Source: Silene noctiflora
Lineage: Eukaryota > Streptophyta > Magnoliopsida > Caryophyllales > Caryophyllaceae
Direction of reading: 5' to 3'
DNA length: 21,973 bases
Assembly (NCBI GenBank): GCA_009801015.1
Contig: VHZZ01002585.1
Location: 37,662 to 59,634, forward strand
The notes below the pieces were generated by a model. The model made no database searches and had not been told where the DNA came from. It worked only from the letters and a program-made list of their open reading frames with translations. Below, in pieces: positions 7,678 to 18,300 of the stretch. The number at the start of each line of letters is the position of its first letter. Position 1 is the stretch's first letter. A program made the position numbers and the translations under genes.

Positions 7678-10600
7678 CTAACCTTGAGTCTTCAACTGCT
7701 TCAATAAACTCTCTATACTCTCAATTTGTTGACCAAGTTCTTTAACACGATCAAGGTATTGAGAGGAAGGTTCAGACTCACCGAGGCTGGAAATAAGGGA
7801 TGCACATTTGGACTTGGTATCGTCGACTTCCTTGTTAAGTGAAGCCACAATTGTTGTTAATGATGAACATGGACTCTCGCTGTTTCCATTTGAAGAGACG
7901 CTGTGCTCAAGTGCACTCGCTGTGCCCTCATTTGTCTTTCGATCAAAAAATTTAACCAAGCCTTCGCTCCCTGCATGCCATAAAACGTATTAAACTGTTA
8001 GATGCTGAAGAACACAATTTTTTAATTGGGTGTAATGTGAGCCAGAAGGCAATTTCGATGCGAATGGATTTTGAATCCATGTCATGAGTACCCCACCCAA
8101 TGACTTCACCGACTTAGCTAACTGACAATCTCAAAGAAACGCAGATATAAAGAAGGCGTGACTCCCATCTTACTCATCTGAAGTACACACGAGTTCACAT
8201 GATCTAGTGCACATGCCACTTTCAACAAAAACATTACCCACGGGTGAGTGAACCATAAAGAAAATTGATTGGAAAAATGCATCAACACTATGCTACTTCA
8301 CGACCAAAGGAGCATAAAGACTTTAGTGATCCTTTATTCCATCATATTACAAAGATGAATGATAGGGATAGTCATGCACGATTGCACGTCATTTTCATTT
8401 ACTAAAAATATCAATCCCTCGTGTGCACTTTTATTGGCCTTGTTACCCTTACTGTTTGCTTCAAACTAAATGTCATATTTCTGTAATTATGAAGTTATTA
8501 TCATGATCTTCCCAGACAATCCTCACTTTCAATAATTTCACATCCAATCACCTTTTTGTACTACATATTAACATAAGGGAATGATAATGCCACTACACTT
8601 TTTGTCATTGCCACAACAATACAAGCTAAGGGCATGTTATACTATTCACCGTCTCACAAATATGAGTGGCATTATGCCTTCCCTAACATAATATATGTCC
8701 AAGAATACTACGATTACTTCAACACATTTTCCGAAAAATGACCTCTAGTTAAATGAGTACAATAATAAAAGAGGAATGGAAATAGCACTGCAAATCCTGA
8801 GCAAACAACAATAATATTTCGATCATTGGGGCAAGGGCCGAAAGGCTGAATTGCTGAGGGAAGAAACATGTTTTTCGATTTCTATCTCTTCCAGAGCAGT
8901 GGATAAAATAATCCATCCACTTGAGTGATATGCCATATTTAAATTCTTTTCTACTCAGGAAAAAATTAAATGGGGCTTATTCACTCAAAAAGGGAGCGAG
9001 TAAAAGATTTGTCATCAAGATGAAGGAATTTTTTAATTCTAGTTTCCAAGGAAATTTAAGCGCTTCTATTTCCACTGCAGGAACTTCTGTTTCCTTGATA
9101 GTTATGATACATATAAGTTTCTCATGATAACTTTGTTAACTTATTGCTAAACAAAAAAATTCTTTCCTAATCGGTAAATGTACCAGTGCTCGAAGATATC
9201 TGAGAAACCTACATGTTTTACAACTACTAAAGCTGCATAGTTTACGGGAAGGGGCACACATAGCATGAAATGTTGTAAAGGGTAGATTGTTGAAAGTACC
9301 AAGGTTATTTAGCTGATCAATAGCTGATTGGCCAATAGAACCTTCCAGCTTCAGCAGCCGCAAGACAACAGCAGAAACTCTCCCGATGGAATCAACTTCA
9401 GATTTACAAAGAAATGCAAGGTGTTGTAGCTCACTTTTGGTAACAACAGCCTCAATCTACACAGAAACGAACCACAAAAACTAAATTAGCCTGGACAGCG
9501 ACGTTAATGACATAACAAACATCTAGATGTCAGAAAAAAAAAAATTGACAAGTACAAAGTATGAGATATTACTGGTTGTTTAACAGAGAATTTCAGATTT
9601 TCGATTATCCAGTTATCTGGTTCATCATGACAATGTTCTTCAGACGCAACCATCTGAACTTCAAAATTTATCCCACCTTCCTCCTTTGTATCTGCTTTCC
9701 ATAAACCGTTGACAGGGAAGTCCGTTTGGTGAATGGCTGTTTGTAATTGAGGCTTCAAAGTCTGCAAACCTTCAACCCCAATCTGCATAGAACAATAATT
9801 TGGTGATTTATTGATTAAGTTGCAACCATCTAAATTATTTAGCTTGCTCCTATTGACTTATTCCCGTAAGTTGCAGAAACGAGCATTCGCCATGATAAAT
9901 TGAATAAATGGATCAACCACCTCAATTTCGACTTATCTTGTGAAAATGTGATGCTTGATCCTTCCTCTGTCATTTTCATTTGAAAAAAGGTAAAAAGTAT
10001 ATTCTTTGATGGACGTCGTGGATTACTTCTTCAGTGAAATTTCACATCACCACCCGATTCTATCAACCAGAGCTGAACTTTCCTTTAAGTGCAGAGCAGC
10101 TCTAATTAGAGGTATTAAGTAAAACTATCATTATCACCCAAATTGACAAGTATAGTACTTTCTTCTTACCTAACTTACTACTTACAAGTGATCACTTAGT
10201 AAAAGGAATCACCAGGAGTACAGTAAATGACAACTACGCACTGCATTAGAACAAAGCAGATAAGATAAGTCATACCGTTATCAAGTCGACAGGATACTTC
10301 CGAACATTATTGCACTTTAGACCATTAGGCAGCACATCCTTCGGAGTATTTTTAGCTTTAACCTTCAAGCTTTCAAAAGTTGTATGCCAGCACCTATTTT
10401 CCCTGTCTGCATTATGATCATCTAATCTAATGTTTTCACCCACCTCCTGTGCACCTTCAAGAGCAAATAGCCAATTTCTGAGATCAACTGACACATCCAC
10501 ATCATCGGGCATTCCCAACTGTGAGATAAAACTATCATGCTCATCCTGGCAATTTCCATCTGTAAAATGAAAATTATTAAAAAATTAAAATTACTACAAA

Positions 10601-13600
10601 CCAAGATTCAAGCTGGTCAGATAATAGATATTTAATAGCAGAAATATGTGCCATACTTTCTTTCACATTGTTTGCAGCTAGAGGTGATGACTTGAAAACT
10701 TTTGACAGTGGACCTGAAGAGAAATTTTCCAACCCTTTCAAGAGCCCCTCACTGGGACCCCCATCTGGACCAAGAATTCCAAATTGATGTAACAAGGCTT
10801 CAGCATAATTCATACCTCCGGCTAGGCGAACACCAGCGACACAAGCCGAGACATTTAAGCTGTGACATCCTGTATCCTGTGTTTGAGAGGGAATGACGTG
10901 AACAATACTTACATCGAGAAATGGAACGTTCATTTTCGTTCCGCTTGACCGTTTCTTTCCTTTATGATGTACCCATAAAACTGCTCTGAGCTGTGGATAT
11001 TGATTTGCAGTCAACAAAGAACCATTTAGCATGGTCTCATTTCCATGAATAGAGTTACTTTCAGCATCCAAACAATCAATTTCCACAGCTTGCCAGCGGA
11101 TGGTAGAGGATATGGCAATTGCACCACCGAGTGTTCTGTGACTGACTTTAGTAAACAGATCTTCTCCTACAAATTGAACTAAAGTTTTTCCCTGTGAACT
11201 TTTGCACGAATCGTCCAGAAATCGTAATTGAAGATCCATAACTGAAAAACACACTGCAGTATCACTGGGAACATTAGACATTAGCTGGTCACTCCAAGAG
11301 TCAGTTCTTGGGATAGCCAATTTGGTACTCTTTCCAACTAAGGCTATCTTTTCACTAACTTCACCAAAATACGAGCAGAGATCCAGAACAAAAAACAACT
11401 GATCAACTGAAGTACTAGAGCAACATTGCTCAAAAGCAATACCCATTCTAACAACACCATCAGGAGGAGGAATACAAACTAGTGGACTTCCATCTGGGGT
11501 TGCCATAGCTACCTCAATACACGCTTTTTTCATGTCAACACATCTCCATGATCTCGAAGTCGAATCAGAAGAATTTAGTTTGCCAACTACTTTGGGAGTT
11601 TTTTCAAGAGACAAAGTTAAAGCGGAAGCTCCAGCAGACCATTTCTTCTGGCCAGCATCAATTGGTTGACCATGCCAAAGACAGAAACAAGCAGGATCTT
11701 TCTCCAGCTCAAGCATACTAAGCCTTAGCGAAGGTGATTCAAACAAAAATAAATTCTCAATTAGAAGTCGAGCTCCATCAAATAAGTGCTCAAAAGGGTT
11801 GCTATCACTGCAAGCTTGATTGGTTGACTTTACAGTGTGCAACGGAACTGTGAGATCTAATTCTTTTAAATTGAATAAGAGAGAATTTATAGAAAAATCT
11901 GGCAAGACAGAACTAGCCTTGCCTACAATTCCGTCAGCTAAGAAGGAACATATTCTCAGACAGGAATCTTCATGAAGATAAATCTGGACGATGAGAAACA
12001 GTATTCAGAGCGGAATTCACAATTAAATCAGCAAAATATTTACAAATATGCTAGCAGAAAGCGCACCATGATAGGCTGGCAGCCAATGACCGTCTGTGAA
12101 GCAAACAATGGAGGAGCCGGAGATGGTGTGACTTGTAGAGAATGGATGCTAACGAATGGAGCAGTCATATTTGCTGGCCAGTGTTTATCTCCCAGTGGAT
12201 ATATTGGAGGACAAAAATCCTTGGCTGCCAAGACCAAGGAAATGGCTTAAATAAATTTACTATCTAACAAATGAGAGGCTTTTGTATATGAAGTAAAATG
12301 GTAAACATGGATTAAATCTAACTAATACCAAAGTCAGGAATCTCCTGGAATTCTGTTGTTGGAGTTTCCATTGATGGTTGGATCAGTGTGCAGGGAGGTC
12401 GTGAAAATGTATCTCTGTTTAAGAATTACATGCGCATCATATCTCCGTTCAGTTTGAGTACAACGGTCATAAAAACCAAAAGAGATTATTAGGTAAAATC
12501 TAACACCCAAATGTATCAATCTCTATTTGATCAACGAATTCAGCTCGAGTTTCAAACAGAAAGTGTAAAAGTACCAAAACCATTTTGCTATTTGATATGG
12601 ACAACTAAGTAATCTGTAGAATAGAAGAACCACAAAATATTCTCATACTGCAAATTACTACAATGAACTTTTTTTTTTGGTGGGCTGGAGGGGGGATATT
12701 CTACATGCTACCCCCTTGTTTTGCATATTCTACATGGTACCCCTCTTTTTGAGCTAAAAATCTTTGACCCTCTATAATTCTTGGTTACAAACTCAAAAAC
12801 GGCAAATCTTTCTTTCAAACTAAACATCTCGTTAAGACGATCAATTTGGAAAAAAAAAATCGTTACTTTATGAACTCGTAGCCATGAGATATAGTGAGAA
12901 AAAGTTTATTTGGTTAAAAACGGTTGACCGACCATAACTCTTGCAACAAGTTTATAAAATGACCTTTTTTTTTCAAATCAAAATCTCGCAAAGACCATTG
13001 ATTTGAAAAAAAACAGTTGTCGCATTTCGAATTCATGACCATGAATTACACGTGGTCAAAGGTTTCTAGTAGAAAAGAAGGGGTATCCCTTAGAAAACCA
13101 AAAAACATAGGGGTACCATGTAGAATATCCTTTTTTTTACAATAGGAAATAAATAGCTTGCATTGCCCTCTGGAATAACAATGAACTATTATGTCAAGCA
13201 TATACTGAAATTAGAAGATATGGCCATTACTTGTTCATTTGGGGAGATTGAGTGACTAGTGAAAAATGTAGAGAAACATGATTCCAATAAAGGAAATAAT
13301 TACCTCAAAAAGAACCCGCCAATCATAATTTGCGTCAAATTTTTGGCGTTCTCTGCATTAGCTATGCTTGCCTGACACAATAATTATAATGAGACGAAGA
13401 AAACTGAAGCGACAAAGACGCACATAATTTATGTAATTTGTTTTCATATAGGCACAAAGAATTTATAGAAAAAACATACAAAGTTGTCACATTACGACTA
13501 TCCGAAATAGATCTCAATTTACAATCAAGCCAAGCTAATACATGAAACCATCATAAACTGCTTCTATAATCTCGTCATCACCTTTTTTTCTTCAAAAAAG

Positions 13601-15322
13601 TTCTCTTGCGACTGTCCCTTATGAGTTATAACAGTCCATGTTAGAGTAGAGAGGGTGGTTTGAATCTTTCAATGTTCTCATAAGAAACCAGTTTTGGTAG
13701 CTACAAATTAACAGGAACTGTTGCTACAGTGACACTTCTCCGTGGATCACGATTCATGCATTGTCTTTCCCGTGTACTATACACAACATGTATGTGTGTG
13801 ACACTCTATCTATTCCCTCCTACCAGCATCAGCTTTGACATCGGTCAAATACCAAGGAGCTTCTATAGTTCTATTCTCCAAGTAGGCCCTACATCGCTCA
13901 ACACAATTACTGACAATTTAACGACACATAATAATGGCAGCCTTAACTTCATATCCTGCCTTTTACTTCTTTTTGTTGAGTTAGGTACTGGGGTTTTGAA
14001 TTTTGCTTAAGTAATAAGTATACATAAATGACAAAAGAAATATTCTATACAACAATAACAAGAACCAAGAAGGTATGAAAACTTATGAATTATAAAAGGA
14101 GCATGAATGAGGAGACTTATGTTGCTAATGCTCTTATTTGTGGTCTCCTCTTTTCTCTTATTGTAGAGGGAAAATGTTCTAGTGACTCATTCTTCAGTGG
14201 GCACAAAACAAACTATTATAAAGAAAAATATTATCATCGATTCCATTTTAGCATACAGTTTATACGGCATTAATTAAGACCTAAAAATACATACCCGTGT
14301 AAAGCAGAGTGACTGCATCAGAAGTTCAAGGCGGAACTCTGCAAGAAGTTTAAATAGTTGGCAAATACTTATAGGAACAGTTCATACAACGTTTAGCTAG
14401 AATCATTCAATAAACACCATATTTGTCAAGTACTTTGGTTTTACAAAATTTACAACTGCAAAACGGAAAATGAATTTTATAAGCTAGGAGCCTAGGAGTA
14501 TTGTGCAAGTGAATGGCTAGTAACCTCACAAATGATGAATCCATGTGGCAAAGTAAAGAAAAATAAACCTAACCCCATATAAGGAACCAATTAAAGCTTG
14601 ATTCGTACATGTAACTTCACAGACACATTATTAATAACCACCTTGGAAACTGTTGCTAGTTATACTTTGGGAATAGAAATATTCATACATTTTAAAATTT
14701 AATCTATCTAAAAGCAGAATGATGATCAAAGTACGCATCACGTACAATCACTTCAGAGCATGTTTGTTTATAAGGTCATATTATGGAAGCCGGGTTTGTT
14801 TTTTATTAATGAGGCAATGAGCCATGGTTTCTGACATGCATAACAATTCATATTTTCTTTCTAACTAAAGAGATTTTTTTACCAGAAGGTCAATTTTATA
14901 AAGTGAAGTTTGACTGAAAGTAGTGCATGATTGTGAAGATAAAGAAAGACCATACTTTCATCACTTATAAGCTACGAAGTATCTAAGTGTGAGAATATAA
15001 ATCTAGTTAATTCCAAATATAAAAGGACTTACCCGTGTCCCTAATGCAAAGGAAAACGTGATCAACAATAAAAGAGATCAACGACCGCCCAGCGGCTTCT
15101 GTAGATCGCTGTGAGTTCAAAAATCAAAAGGCAAACTTATAGAGCAACTAAACATGAACTCTCTCAAATTTAACCTAAAATTAAACATCAGAATATCAGA
15201 CAACACCTGTTGAGACTTTGGATCCACATCTCCTCTGTTCAGACAGACATAAAGTCCCGTTAAGAACCGAAGAAACGCTCTCAGTCCTGACCATAAAAAA
15301 AATAATAAAAAAAAAAAAATTA

Positions 15323-15354
<32 letters not shown>

Positions 15355-18300
15355 AATTAGCTACATAAAGCAAACAACAAAATGTAATTAAACCATAATA
15401 ATATGTTTTCTCTAACCTGGTTCACTCAAAGAAGGACAAACAGCCTCACTTATATGCAATCTTGCCTCAAGACCCAGAGGATCATTAAGATGTGTCCTTT
15501 GTACGGTTATCTGGTGAACATATAAAATATGCTAAGCCTAAATTTTGGGATTCTGGGAGACTAAAGAATCCAGATAAATAAAAGGATACTACAGAAAACA
15601 TACATAAGCCTGTCCTGATATTCCCTCAAGAAAGCGTTCACCACCAAAGAAAGATCGTTTTGCTCCATCATCATCTCTCTTGTTTACTCCCTCTTGAACA
15701 CGGACATCCATAAACATGTCAGGGTGAGGGAGGAGATCAATAGACAGCGATCCCCATTCAAGTTTCTACCAGTAAATAAAACAGCACAATTGTGAGATGA
15801 TCATGTGTGACTAACCGCTACAACAGGACTTGGAAAAAAAAGGATAACACGAAAAATTGTCCCCACATAAATGAAGATGGAGAAAAGCACTATGACCATA
15901 TCAAGCCTGAAAATTACGCCAAAGGAAGAATGAAACTGAATGTAATACATCCTATAGTAGCAAAAACAAGGTAAGAGGGGTTACTTTGAATACATAGATA
16001 AATTCCTTGTTGGTGGAGGATTCCCTGGCTTCTTTAAGATTGACAACCTGGCATACAGCATTGTACAAAAACACTTACATTTTGTTAAGAAATAAAAAAC
16101 ACTGACATCCAAGAAACATCAGAAAGACAGAGAGAGATCAAATAGTGATTTCGTAAGTACCTCCCATTCCTCATTTGTTGTATAAAGCAAAAGGTTACGT
16201 ATGGTGATAGACGCCATAGGAGGTGTCCTGATCATATAAACAAATGGCACGCTCAATGGAGAAACACGAAGACAAACACAACAGTTACATGCAGGTTATT
16301 TTATTAAATTCACAAAGATCAACAGACAAAAAAATTGAGTTATAGATGACAATATTTTGCTATCTTTTCAGGATAGCATATTGAGGAGGAGCCGTGGAAG
16401 AGAAAGACTCTTTCAGCTAAACGACAACAAGTTGAATTAATATGCTAAGCAGACTAACTCCAGCAACCAAGTCCTATTTCATTAATTAACTTTATGAACA
16501 TGAACATGATTCATCTTTTTCTGAGAAGCATTGTGCATCTTAGCCAACAAAAAGGCATTACCATGTTGCTCCACCTTGCTGACGACCAGCTCCTCGAGTT
16601 TCAAGTAGAAGATTGACAGTTTGAACTTCTATAGTCATCCCATCTGCAATCTAAACCAATGAAACAGACAGATTACTATCAAACCATTAATGCCTCTGCC
16701 AATGGGACTGGTGAGTCACCACTATGAATTAGAAGCAATAAAAAAGTATATATAGAGATCATCTAAGCTACCCAAAGAACGGCCAAAATGTGACTATTAA
16801 TACTGGACTTCGTATTATTTAGTTTGTTCCCGCAAAGTATAAGGAATTCTATTACCACAACACTTTTTCCACAATGACCACATGTCCACATCACTAAAGA
16901 TCATGTCTTTAACCAAGACAAAAATTATGCTCCCTCACATTCAACAGGTTCTTTACGTTTTTATTCTTTTGTGAAGAGTATTTTAATGAAACGTAAAGAA
17001 TATATTGAATGAGAGGGAGTAACATCTTACATCTACTTACAATGATACTTGCAAGAACGATCTTTTACCCTAAAAACATCTGTTACACACCGGCACCGAA
17101 AGTCTGGAAGAATTTAAAGGAGTCAAGGACAAAAGCAAGAAACAACCTTCAAGTCTTAGACTAATGCCCACGCTCTAGCATTTTGCTGATTTTAGAGAAT
17201 GCAAATCAATTTGGTGTGACTAGTACCCACAGAAATTACGATCAAAGTAACAAAGTAATGTTTACCTTATCAGCATATCCATAACCGCTGCCTCTTCCTG
17301 AACTACTGGTGGACTGAGCACTAGGAAACATTTCAAAAAATAAAACAGTCAAGACGAAAAACCATAATTTCAGTGATAGGCAAATGCCGACTTGAACCAA
17401 GAAAACACCATAGCAAATAGCAAAAATGGCAACACAACAACAATACCTGCTTGAACTCGGGCAAGTATCAGTGTCGGCATTCTCTTCAAGAACCAAATCC
17501 AGTCGATCTATTTGTACTACAATTGGCTCTACTTGCACCATGCTCACAGAAGGGAGCTACGTCCGATTTAACAAGACAAATTAAAGTTACACCACACCAT
17601 ACTCTAAATTATTAAGTACTCCGCAATAACTTTACACAGTAAAGTACACCAAAAATAACACATTCTATATACTTAACTCTTCCACAAACTTACTGTCATT
17701 TCATATAATTAGGTGCATTGAACTAAGAAAAAGCTAGTACTTTGAATTCCTGAGGTCAAACAACCAACAATTCACTAATAACTACTGGAGCAAGCCTTGG
17801 ATAAGACACTCAAGATAGGAGAAAAGGTGAGCTTTTAAAGTTTGACCGTTTGGATAATAGTTTTCAGCTCGTAACCTCAAGAGCTCACACCAAAACCATA
17901 AATTTACATGGTCCTACCACAGGACAAATAAATAACACAAAAGAGATGATTTTAAGATTCTTTTTATAAACTAATCTATATAGCATCACTCATTCAGTTA
18001 CTCGTCCCTCTAAAACTTTCGATCATAATGTCAAGCTCCTCTAACTTTAAATCTTCACTTCCTACCTCCGGATAATTTAAAGTCTATGAGAATTTAATAC
18101 CAACACACAAGATATTTTTTTCCCAATATCAAATAATGAGCTTTCAAGACTAAACACAATGTCTCCCTCATTTCTGTAAAACATAGGTTAATATGAGTCT
18201 TCTAGTTTGATAAGAATTTTTTATAATATTAACTACTCGACTCTATAGCATTACTAACTGGTCCCACTAAACCTTTCGATCATAATGTCTAGCTCCTCGA

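Noticed and set aside
10577-10656. Extension of exon 16 to residues reading SDQLESW and a stop
   Set aside because: Splicing at 10600 would leave an intron of about 40 bp and the wrong phase for exon 17. The GTATGG donor at 10656 gives a 97-bp intron and the right phase.
13729-14273. Two plus-strand frames (93 and 62 residues) in intron 12
   Set aside because: No recognisable domain, no codon bias, and they lie inside an intron of a well-supported minus-strand gene.
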